In this document: positions 34,969 through 42,295 of the stretch, one piece after another
How the letters are laid out: each line of letters begins with the position of its first letter
Numbering within the stretch: position 1 is the stretch's first letter
Source: an uncultured Spirochaetales bacterium
GTDB taxonomy: Bacteria > Spirochaetota > Spirochaetia > Sphaerochaetales > Sphaerochaetaceae
Assembly: GCA_944388965.1 (NCBI GenBank)
Contig: CALXKL010000005.1
Location: 62,001 to 126,000, forward strand
Direction: 5' to 3'
Length of the DNA: 64,000 nt
Notes under the pieces: generated by a model
Database searches by the model: none
Seen by the model: only the letters and a program-made list of their open reading frames with translations
Told to the model about the DNA's origin: nothing
Position numbers and translations under genes: made by a program

Positions 34969-35553
34969 TCAGACATTGCTGCTGGGAATGGTCGAGGTCA
35001 CAGGATCTCCGTTCAGGTAGATTGTAATTGTCTTGTCAGCTGGGGAGAAACTGCCTTTCATGTGGTATGTGCCTGTGATGACATTTGTTCCACCGAGTTC
35101 CATGACGAGGTTGAAAGAGGCGGAATTCTTTGACATGTCTTCAGCTTCTATATTACCTGTGGTGTTGTAGCCACCCCAGAGTGTTACAGCCATACCCTTT
35201 TGTACTGCAAGCTTGGTCAGCTTGAAGCCGTTGAATGTGAAATTGACGGTCATCTGGTCCCCTGACTGTTTGGATACTGCGGAAACGGTACCTGTCTCGT
35301 TTGAACCACCAGTGTCACTGCTCATGATCTTCATCACATCCTCTTCCTGGAATACAGCCGGGAATAATCCAAGCGCAGTCGAGACGAATGCATCCCTCTG
35401 ATCTTCAGGCACTTCAGTGAAGGTGTCAGGTGCGGAATCCGGAATCTCAGGCACTGATGTTGACGGCGTGTCTCCCGGTGCAGGATTGTCTCCATCGCAT
35501 GATATTGCGAATACGAGCAGAAGCATTGCGATGACAATGAATGTCTTTTTCAT
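34969..35553 (-). CDS. putative lipoprotein, possibly phase-variable
   Basis: The 194-aa protein begins MKKTFIVIAMLLLVFAISC, a signal peptide with a relaxed lipobox (AIS-C, Cys19). A Pro/Thr/Asp-rich linker (about 20-50) and a beta-rich C-terminal domain of no recognised family follow. It should be anchored to a membrane by lipidated Cys19. GAGGG lies a few nt before ATG 35553; an upstream in-frame ATG at 35598 would spoil the signal peptide. The promoter contains a G8 tract. Composition is somewhat lower in GC than its neighbours. Confidence 0.78.
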   Translation of the reverse strand: MKKTFIVIAMLLLVFAISCDGDNPAPGDTPSTSVPEIPDSAPDTFTEVPEDQRDAFVSTALGLFPAVFQEEDVMKIMSSDTGGSNETGTVSAVSKQSGDQMTVNFTFNGFKLTKLAVQKGMAVTLWGGYNTTGNIEAEDMSKNSASFNLVMELGGTNVITGTYHMKGSFSPADKTITIYLNGDPVTSTIPSSNV

Positions 35554-35610
35554 CTTTTCCCTCTCTTTTCTGGTATCTCTGGATGGCTTTGGTGTCATCC
35601 AGGCTCTTCT

Positions 35611-35651
35611 AGGCTAGGGGATTTGCCCCCCCCGTCAAGGGAAAAAGTCAA
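35611..35651 (-). promoter_or_regulatory. lipoprotein promoter with a G8 tract in the spacer
   Basis: Read on the minus strand, TTGACG (35638-35633) is the -35. It runs straight into a run of eight G (35633-35626 as C on the plus strand), and 16 nt after the -35 comes TAGCCT (35616-35611) as a modest -10. A second TTGACT lies 8 nt further upstream (35651-35646). Changes in tract length would change the -35/-10 distance. The leader would be about 50 nt. Confidence 0.5.
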
Positions 35652-35780
35652 GGTGAAATCGAAATCTCGAAAGATCTGCACTGATTCATCTTCCTTCTGA
35701 TCCATCGGTAGGCGAATGACCGTGCATTCATGAATGACGGTTTGAGACATTTGTCCCAATTTGAACTTCTCTCATGTTTC

Positions 35781-35811
35781 TTGTCCTCTTTCCCTCCCGA
35801 TGGTGTAGAAT
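35781..35811 (+). promoter_or_regulatory. possible promoter of the glycerate kinase gene
   Basis: TTGTCC (35781-35786) and TAGAAT (35806-35811) are separated by 19 nt, a little long. A ribosome site GAGGAGG follows at 35822-35828. Confidence 0.35.
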
Positions 35812-35834
35812 CGTCATGAGCGAGGAGGCTGGAG

Positions 35835-36965
35835 TTGAGGAAAGTCGTGCTCGTCCCCGATTCCTTCAAGGGGACCATGTCAAGCAGGCGGATCATCGAA
35901 ATCATGAGGGATGCGGTTCTCCGTCACTATCCTGGATGCACAGTGGTCTCCATCCCCGTGGCTGATGGAGGAGAAGGTACTGTCGATGCATTCCTGACAG
36001 CCGTCGGAGGAGAGCGGATTCCTCTCGAAGTCCAAGGCCCATGGGGTGATTTGATCGAGAGCTTCTATGGCATGCTTCCTGATGGAACGGCAGTCATCGA
36101 GATGTCAGCTGCCGCAGGGCTTCCTCTTGCCGTGAATCGTCTCGACCCGTCGAGGACTTCGACTTTTGGTGTAGGCGAGCTCATTGTCCATGCCGCACGA
36201 CGCGGGGCAAAGAGAATAGTCTTGGGTCTTGGTGGAAGTGCGACCAACGATGCCGGATGCGGAGCCGCGGCAGCATGCGGAGTCAGATTCCTTGACTGTG
36301 ACGGCAGGTCGTTCATTCCAGTCGGGGATACTCTGGAGAAAGTCGCTCATATCGACATCGGTGGACTTGATTCATGTGTCAAGAATGCCGAGATCATTGC
36401 AATGTGCGATGTCGACAATCCATTCCATGGTGCATCCGGCGCTGCATACGTCTACGGACCGCAGAAGGGCGCCGACGATGCGATGGTCGAGCGGCTTGAT
36501 TGCGCTCTTGTCCATCTGGCCTCGCTTGTCAGGACGGAGCTGGGAGTCGATCTGCAGAGCATTCCCGGAAGCGGTGCGGCCGGTGGAATGGGCGGCGGCA
36601 TGTGTGCATTCCTTCACTCCCGTCTCCAGATGGGCATCGAGACCGTCCTGGATGTGACCGGATTCGATTCACTTGCCAAGGATGCGGATTTCATCTTCAC
36701 CGGCGAAGGTAGGCTTGATTCCCAGTCGCTTCGTGGAAAGGTGGTCGTCGGCGTCGCGCACAGGGCCAAACGTCTTGGTGTCCCAGTGATTGCAGTTGTG
36801 GGCGACATCGGGGACGATATCGCCTGTATCTACGATGAAGGGGTGAGCGGTGTCTTCTCGATCAACCGTGTTGCCGTGCCGTATGAAGCGGCGAAGGCGA
36901 GGGCGGAGAAGGATCTCGCCCTCACGATGGACAACCTGATGCGCTTCATCGGCACCTTTGCTTGA
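35835..36965 (+). CDS. glxK: glycerate 2-kinase (GarK/GlxK family)
   Basis: The 376-aa enzyme phosphorylates D-glycerate with ATP and links glycerate to glycolysis. It has the family features VLVPDSFKGTMSS at the N-terminus, PVADGGEGTVDAFL, VLGLGGSATNDAG, GSGAAGGMGGGM and DFIFTGEGRLDSQSLRGK. The start is TTG 35835, placed 6 nt after GAGGAGG, and the protein then begins at the family's usual position. It is a single gene, convergent with the nitroreductase gene (14-nt gap). The hexuronate or erythronate source of glycerate is not evident nearby. Confidence 0.93.
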   Translation: MRKVVLVPDSFKGTMSSRRIIEIMRDAVLRHYPGCTVVSIPVADGGEGTVDAFLTAVGGERIPLEVQGPWGDLIESFYGMLPDGTAVIEMSAAAGLPLAVNRLDPSRTSTFGVGELIVHAARRGAKRIVLGLGGSATNDAGCGAAAACGVRFLDCDGRSFIPVGDTLEKVAHIDIGGLDSCVKNAEIIAMCDVDNPFHGASGAAYVYGPQKGADDAMVERLDCALVHLASLVRTELGVDLQSIPGSGAAGGMGGGMCAFLHSRLQMGIETVLDVTGFDSLAKDADFIFTGEGRLDSQSLRGKVVVGVAHRAKRLGVPVIAVVGDIGDDIACIYDEGVSGVFSINRVAVPYEAAKARAEKDLALTMDNLMRFIGTFA

Positions 36966-36979
36966 TTGCGTCTGCCCGG

Positions 36980-37504
36980 CTATTCGACCTTGACGATATA
37001 GTCGCTCTTTCTGGGCTTGCCTTCAGCTTGAGGTACTGCCGGGTAGCCGAGCGCAAGCGCTCCGACTCCGGTGAGGTCATCCTCGATTCCCCACTTCTTC
37101 AGCAGGGCCTTTCCTTCGTCTGTGGCGAACATCTCGCGTTCTCTGTTGATCCAGCAGGACCCCAGTCCGAGAGAATGCGCGGCGAGCATCATGTTGCCAA
37201 GGACAAGGGAACCGTCCTCACGTCCGGTTGCACTTGCGCTGTCGACAAGAACGATGATGATGCAGGGTGCTCCGTAATATGGATCCTTGTCGCTGCCCAT
37301 AACGGCTGCGTTCATCCTTGAAAGCTGTCTGCGGTCCTCCTCTCTTGTGACGCATACGATCTTCGCAGGCTGCCTGTTCATGGCGCTTGCAGCCCATGTG
37401 CCGGCTTCCAGAATCTGGTCAAGCAGACTGTCCTCGACATGCCTGGTGGAAAAGCTTCTGACACTTCTGCGTTCTCTGATTGCATTGAGCACTTCGTTTG
37501 ACAT
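36980..37504 (-). CDS. nitroreductase-family flavoprotein
   Basis: The 174-aa FMN-dependent oxidoreductase begins MSNEVLNAIRERRSVRSFS, the FMN-phosphate-binding start of the family. It has AASAMNRQPAKIVCV, GNMMLAAHSLGLGSCWIN and GALALGYP near the C-terminus. The substrate is unknown; members reduce nitro compounds, quinones or flavins with NAD(P)H. AGGAGG lies 7 nt before ATG 37504. It is divergent from nrdA, with 143 nt between them. Confidence 0.9.
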   Translation of the reverse strand: MSNEVLNAIRERRSVRSFSTRHVEDSLLDQILEAGTWAASAMNRQPAKIVCVTREEDRRQLSRMNAAVMGSDKDPYYGAPCIIIVLVDSASATGREDGSLVLGNMMLAAHSLGLGSCWINREREMFATDEGKALLKKWGIEDDLTGVGALALGYPAVPQAEGKPRKSDYIVKVE

Positions 37505-37582
37505 ATAGTGGCCTCCTGCCGATTATTATAAGCCGGTACGCTACAAGTGTGGTCATCTTTTTCAGTTTTTTGTCAGCAAGTA

Positions 37583-37629
37583 TTGCATCACAGCATGAAT
37601 TCCTTTAATCTTATTGAGAATGATTATCG
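37583..37629 (+). promoter_or_regulatory. nrdAB promoter with a Fur-like box
   Basis: TTGCAT (37583-37588), a 17-nt spacer and TAATCT (37606-37611) form the promoter. At 37615-37629, over the expected start site, TGAGAATGATTATCG matches the 7-1-7 Fur-family box TGATAATnATTATCA at 12 of 14 defined positions. I see no NrdR-type box in the 143-nt gap. The arrangement suggests repression by Fur or another metal-sensing relative. Confidence 0.55.
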
Positions 37630-37647
37630 ATTGAGGATATGCTGAAT

Positions 37648-40167
37648 ATGGAAATCACCAAGAGAGACGGCAGGGTCGAGACCTTCGACTCCTACAAGAT
37701 CCGTGGCGCAATCGCGAAGGCCTTCCAGGGGAGCTCCGTATTCCCCAGCGACGACAAGATGGACTCCATTGTCGCATCCGTCGTGCAGGAGTGCTCATCC
37801 AGAGGGGACATCAGCGTGGAGGAGGTCCAGGACATCGTCGAGGAGACTCTAATGGGCTATGGCTACTACAAGACCGCCAAGGCCTATATCCTCTACCGTG
37901 AGCAGAGGGCCAATGTCCGTCAGGAGAGAGGCCAGCTGGTCTCCCTTGTCGGGGATGAGGGCCTTGATGATGTGCTTGCGGGTGTTCAGAAGGACTATCC
38001 CCAGATCGAGTACTCGCTGGCGAAGCTCACGAACAAGGTCGGGATGTTCATCACCCGTGAAATGGGTCTGGACGAGAGGCTTTCGGCCCTCACCAAGGCC
38101 TGTGTCGAGCTTGCCAGTGCAGAGGAGCCCAAATGGGAGTTCATCTCGGCCAGGCTGCTGAATCATTCGTTCAGAAGGCAGGTCTCGGAAGAGATGTCCA
38201 AGCTTCATATCGGCGACTTCTACACCAAGCTCGAGTACCTGACACGCGAAGGGCTGTACTACAAGAGGATACTCGAGTCCTACGACAGAAGCGAGATCGA
38301 AGAGGCCTGTTCCTTCATCGACGATGATCGCGACTCGCTTTTCACATATTCCGGACTGGACCTGCTCATCAAGAGGTATGTCATCAGAAGCCACTCCAAC
38401 GTGCCTCTGGAACTTGTTCAGGAGATGTATCTGTCGATTGCACTGCACCTGTGCATCGATGAGAGGCGGGATGCCCGGATGGGTCTGGTCAGAGAGCTCT
38501 ACGATGCGCTCTCGAAGCTCGAGCTCTCGCTCGCGACTCCGACTCTGTCCAATGCCCGAAAGCCTTTCCATCAGCTCTCAAGCTGCTTCATCGACACTGT
38601 CCCCGACAGTCTGGATGGAATCTACCGCTCCGTCAGCAACTTCGCCATGGTCTCGAAGTTCGGTGGCGGCATGGGGCTTTATTTCGGCAAGGTCCGTGCG
38701 GCCGGCTCTGCAATAAGAGGCTTCGAAGGAGCCGCAGGCGGCATCATACGCTGGATTCGTCTGGTCAACGACACCGCGGTTGCAGTCGACCAGCTTGGAG
38801 TCAGAAGCGGCGCCGTCGCGGTCTATCTGGATGTGTGGCACAAGGACCTTCCCGAATTCCTCAATCTCAGGACCAACAACGGCGATGACAGGATGAAGGC
38901 ACATGACGTGTTTCCTGCGATCTGCTATCCGGACTACTTCTGGAAGAAGGTCGACACCGACATCGACGGCATGTGGTACATGATGTGTCCCTATGAGATC
39001 AGCAAGGTCAAGGGATACAACCTCGAGGACTTCTACGGACAGGAGTGGGAGCGCCGCTATCTGGAATGCGTCGCCGACAACCGCATCAGCAAGCGCAGCA
39101 TGGTGGTCAAGGACCTGGTCAGGCTCATCATCAAGAGCGCCGTCGAGACCGGAACCCCCTTCGTCTTCAACCGTGACCATGTCAACAGGGCGAATCCAAA
39201 CAGGCATTGCGGCATGATCTATTCGTCAAATCTGTGCACCGAGATCGCCCAGAACATGAAGCCGATCGAGACCGGCACTGTCAGCGTTCAGGACGTCGAT
39301 GGCACAGAGGCGGTCGTCAGCGTCACCTATCCAGGCGATTTCGTCGTGTGCAACCTCGCATCCCTGGTGCTGGGAAACATCGACACGGACGATGACGAGA
39401 AGGTGCGCACCCTCACCCGTCTCGCCATCAGGACGCTTGACAACGTGATCGATCTGAACATGTATCCTCTGCCTTATGCAAAGAGGACCAACAGGCAGTA
39501 CAGGGCGGTCGGACTCGGCGTCTCCGGCTACCACCACATGCTTGCCAGGAAGGGGATCAGATGGGAGAGCGAGGAGCATCTCGAGTACGTCGATGCGCTT
39601 TTCGAGAAGATCAACCGTGCGGCAGTCGAGGCCTCCAGCGATCTTGCAGCAGAGCGTGGCTCCTATGCCTTCTATGAATGCAGCGACTGGCAGACGGGCG
39701 AGTACTTCGACATCAGGGGCTACACTGGGAAGGAATGGAACCGGGTAAGGGAGAAGGTCTCCCGCCAGGGCATGCGCAATGCCTACCTCATGGCGATCGC
39801 CCCGACAAGCAGTACAAGCATCATCACCGGCACATCCAGCGGAGTGGACCCTGTCATGAAGCGCTTCTTCTATGAGGAGAAGAAGGGTGCGATGCTTCCC
39901 CGCATCGCTCCAGATCTCGGACCCGATACCTGGTGGTATTACAAGAACGCACATGAGATCGACCAGAGCTGGTCGCTCAGGGCGACGGGTGTCAGGACAA
40001 GGCACATAGACCAGGCCCAGTCCGTGAACCTCTACATAACCAACGAATACACGATGAGACAGGTGCTCGACCTTCTGCTGCTTGCCTGGAAGGAGGGTGT
40101 GAAGTCCCTCTACTACACCAGGAGCAAGGCGCTTGAAGTGGAGGAGTGCGAGTCCTGTTCGTCCTAA
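37648..40167 (+). CDS. nrdA: ribonucleoside-diphosphate reductase, class I large subunit
   Basis: The 839-aa catalytic R1 subunit reduces NDPs to dNDPs. An N-terminal ATP-cone (MEITKRDGRVETFDSYKIRG) provides allosteric activity control. Active-site cysteines are C313 (SSCF), C530 in NLCTE and C568 in VVCNLAS; the C-terminal CESC shuttles electrons. ATG 37648 is preferred to ATG 37639 because GAGG then lies 11 nt away instead of 2 and the ATP-cone starts normally. nrdB follows after 9 nt. No nrdI or nrdH is present, which argues for class Ia over Ib. Confidence 0.95.
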   Translation: MEITKRDGRVETFDSYKIRGAIAKAFQGSSVFPSDDKMDSIVASVVQECSSRGDISVEEVQDIVEETLMGYGYYKTAKAYILYREQRANVRQERGQLVSLVGDEGLDDVLAGVQKDYPQIEYSLAKLTNKVGMFITREMGLDERLSALTKACVELASAEEPKWEFISARLLNHSFRRQVSEEMSKLHIGDFYTKLEYLTREGLYYKRILESYDRSEIEEACSFIDDDRDSLFTYSGLDLLIKRYVIRSHSNVPLELVQEMYLSIALHLCIDERRDARMGLVRELYDALSKLELSLATPTLSNARKPFHQLSSCFIDTVPDSLDGIYRSVSNFAMVSKFGGGMGLYFGKVRAAGSAIRGFEGAAGGIIRWIRLVNDTAVAVDQLGVRSGAVAVYLDVWHKDLPEFLNLRTNNGDDRMKAHDVFPAICYPDYFWKKVDTDIDGMWYMMCPYEISKVKGYNLEDFYGQEWERRYLECVADNRISKRSMVVKDLVRLIIKSAVETGTPFVFNRDHVNRANPNRHCGMIYSSNLCTEIAQNMKPIETGTVSVQDVDGTEAVVSVTYPGDFVVCNLASLVLGNIDTDDDEKVRTLTRLAIRTLDNVIDLNMYPLPYAKRTNRQYRAVGLGVSGYHHMLARKGIRWESEEHLEYVDALFEKINRAAVEASSDLAAERGSYAFYECSDWQTGEYFDIRGYTGKEWNRVREKVSRQGMRNAYLMAIAPTSSTSIITGTSSGVDPVMKRFFYEEKKGAMLPRIAPDLGPDTWWYYKNAHEIDQSWSLRATGVRTRHIDQAQSVNLYITNEYTMRQVLDLLLLAWKEGVKSLYYTRSKALEVEECESCSS

Positions 40168-40176
40168 GGAGATGAT

Positions 40177-41223
40177 ATGAGCGAGATACTCAAGGAGAAG
40201 ATGCTGTTCAATCCGGACGGCGACACCGATGTCCGCATGAGGCGGATGATTGGAGGCAACACGACCAATCTGAACGACTTCAACAACCTGAAGTACCAGT
40301 GGACCAACGACTGGTACCGGCAGGCCATGAACAACTTCTGGATCCCCGAGGAGATCAACCTGGCACAGGATCTGAAGGACTACCCGCGTCTGCTGGATTC
40401 GGAGAGGAGGGCGTATGACAAGATACTCTCCTTCCTGGTGTTCCTGGATTCGCTGCAGTCGGCGAACCTGCCCAACATCAGCTCCTACGTCACAGCCAAC
40501 GAGGTGAACCTCTGCCTTCATATCCAGACCTTCCAGGAGTGCATCCATTCCCAGGCGTATTCATACATGCTGGACACGATCTGCTCGCCTGAGAAGAGGG
40601 ACGAGATTCTGTATGCATGGAAGACGGACGAGCATCTGCTGCGGAGGAACACCTTCATCGGGGACTGCTACAACGACTTCCTCTTCAACCGCGACAAGGA
40701 GCACCTGGTCAAGGTCCTGATCGCCAACTACATCCTTGAGGGCATCTACTTCTATTCTGGCTTCATGTTCTTCTACAACCTTGCGCGCAACGGCAAGATG
40801 CCTGGATCGAGCCAGGAAATCAGGTACATCAACCGCGACGAGAACACCCATCTGTGGCTTTTCAGGAACATGATCCTCGAGCTGAAGCAGGAGAACCCCG
40901 AGCTGTTCACGCCGGACAGGGTGGAAGTCTACCGCCAGATGATCATGACCGGAGTCCAGATGGAGATCGACTGGGGGCACTATGTCATCGGCGATGACGT
41001 GCCCGGACTCGGCAGGGACCTCATCACCACGTATATCAGGTATCTTGGCAACCAGAGATGGACGAGCCTGGGCTACGAGGTGCTCTATCCCGGCTATGAG
41101 AAGGAGAGCGAGGATCTTGCCTGGGTGTCTCTGTATTCCAATGCCAATATGGTCAAGACCGACTTCTTCGAGGCAAGGAGCACCGCATACGCCAAGAGCA
41201 CCGCTCTGGTAGACGATTTATGA
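40177..41223 (+). CDS. nrdB: ribonucleoside-diphosphate reductase, class I small subunit
   Basis: The 348-aa R2 subunit generates the radical at a dimetal site. All ligands are visible: D91, E121, H124, E188, E222 and H225, with the radical tyrosine Y128 at the canonical +4 from H124. It is therefore a conventional tyrosyl-radical R2, not the Phe variant. The protein needs oxygen to form the radical, so the cell meets at least traces of O2. AAGGAG lies 6 nt before the start. The gene is followed by a hairpin terminator. Confidence 0.95.
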   Translation: MSEILKEKMLFNPDGDTDVRMRRMIGGNTTNLNDFNNLKYQWTNDWYRQAMNNFWIPEEINLAQDLKDYPRLLDSERRAYDKILSFLVFLDSLQSANLPNISSYVTANEVNLCLHIQTFQECIHSQAYSYMLDTICSPEKRDEILYAWKTDEHLLRRNTFIGDCYNDFLFNRDKEHLVKVLIANYILEGIYFYSGFMFFYNLARNGKMPGSSQEIRYINRDENTHLWLFRNMILELKQENPELFTPDRVEVYRQMIMTGVQMEIDWGHYVIGDDVPGLGRDLITTYIRYLGNQRWTSLGYEVLYPGYEKESEDLAWVSLYSNANMVKTDFFEARSTAYAKSTALVDDL

Positions 41224-41259
41224 GACCTGTCGGCGGACGGCCGAGGGATGTCACGAGGA

Positions 41260-41293
41260 CCCATGGTCGCCAGCCATGGGCCTTCTTGTCTCT
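41260..41293 (+). terminator. hairpin at the end of nrdAB
   Basis: CCCATGG (41260-41266) and CCATGGG (41274-41280) form a 7-bp stem with a 7-nt loop, followed by the pyrimidine-rich CCTTCTTGTCTCT. It lies between the convergent nrdB and pfkB-type genes and may serve both. Confidence 0.55.
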
Positions 41294-42161
41294 ATAAGGC
41301 TCCTATGGATTCCAGCCTGCCGATCAGACCTTCATCGTATCCTGGAGTCGCCCCGCGCCGTGTGATTACGTAGTCGGCGATCATCGTTCCGACTTCAAGG
41401 GCCCTGACCGGGTCTCCTGTCCTGAGCATGGTCGCGATGAATCCTGCACAAAGGCTGTCGCCCGCGCCGACACTGTCGACGACATTGCAGGGCGAGGGAC
41501 TCTGGTGATGTCTGGTGCCATTCGGAAGATACAGCGTGGAACCCTGCGCCCCTTGTGTGACGATCATCATCCCCAGTCCGTATTCCTTCATCAGGAATTC
41601 TTCATCAGTCTCCAATGTCGAACATATGAGAGGAAGTTCGTCCCCGTTGACCTTTAGCACATCCGCCATTGAAAGCGACCAGGCGAGGATGTCCCTGCTG
41701 TAGAAGTCCTTGCGGATGTTCACATCATAGAAGACCATGTCGGCATCGACTGTCTCAAGAAGCCTCATGAGAGAACTTCTGCTGACGGCGCTTCTCTGTG
41801 CCAGAGTGCCGAAATACATGCACCCGACATGAGAGGGAAGGGCCTGTGGAAGCGGGATGTCGTCCCAGGCCGCAGGGCTGTTGAACGTGTAGTCTGCATC
41901 TCCGTCGCACAGTGTGATGTCGGCCCGTCCGGTTGGTCTGTCATCAAGAACAGCTACACGTGATGTGTCTACGTCCAGACTCTTCATCTCCTCAAGCGCC
42001 CTGAGTCCGAGTACATCCCTTCCCAGTGCCGAGATTATCGACGAGTCCATTCCGAGACGCGACATGTGGTATGTCACGTTCAGCGGTGCTCCTCCCAGGA
42101 CGGACCTTCCGTCCTCGAAACAGTCGAACAGGATCTCTCCGAATGCCATGAAGTCATTCAT
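41292..42161 (-). CDS. PfkB-family sugar kinase (fructokinase-like)
   Basis: The 289-aa kinase has the N-terminal LGGAPLNVTYHMSRLG, the first PfkB signature region. The C-terminal DSVGAGDSLCAGF is the second and contains the catalytic Asp. Sequence wording (GEILFDCFEDG, FYDVNIRKDFYS) resembles fructokinases, but ribokinase-like substrates are possible. GGAGG lies 8 nt before ATG 42161. It lies downstream of the Ca2+-ATPase gene on the same strand but is separated from it by a strong terminator, so it is probably transcribed alone. Confidence 0.88.
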   Translation of the reverse strand: MNDFMAFGEILFDCFEDGRSVLGGAPLNVTYHMSRLGMDSSIISALGRDVLGLRALEEMKSLDVDTSRVAVLDDRPTGRADITLCDGDADYTFNSPAAWDDIPLPQALPSHVGCMYFGTLAQRSAVSRSSLMRLLETVDADMVFYDVNIRKDFYSRDILAWSLSMADVLKVNGDELPLICSTLETDEEFLMKEYGLGMMIVTQGAQGSTLYLPNGTRHHQSPSPCNVVDSVGAGDSLCAGFIATMLRTGDPVRALEVGTMIADYVITRRGATPGYDEGLIGRLESIGAL

Positions 42162-42227
42162 GTATCAAGCCTCCAGCAATGTCACATGCAATGATAGCAG
42201 AAACCGTGATGTTCTTCCCGCCATTTG

Positions 42228-42261
42228 AAAAACGCCGACGATGGAGATTCCACCGCCGGCG
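42228..42261 (-). terminator. intrinsic terminator of the Ca2+-ATPase gene
   Basis: On the minus strand CGCCG and CGGCG close a hairpin whose upper part CGGTGG/CCATCG encloses a 5-nt loop (42261-42233). It is followed directly by TTTTT (42232-42228). This is a classical rho-independent terminator 35 nt after the stop. Confidence 0.85.
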
Positions 42262-42295
42262 CTTTGACCAGATATCCGATCGGATGCAGCCGCTG

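Noticed and set aside
35648-35905. 85-codon minus-strand ORF upstream of the lipoprotein promoter
   Set aside because: It overlaps the glycerate kinase start and promoter region, with poor codon usage and no ribosome site.
39226-40548. 440-codon minus-strand ORF opposite nrdA/nrdB
   Set aside because: It mirrors the codon pattern of two certain genes, has no recognisable domain and arises from the strong third-position GC bias.
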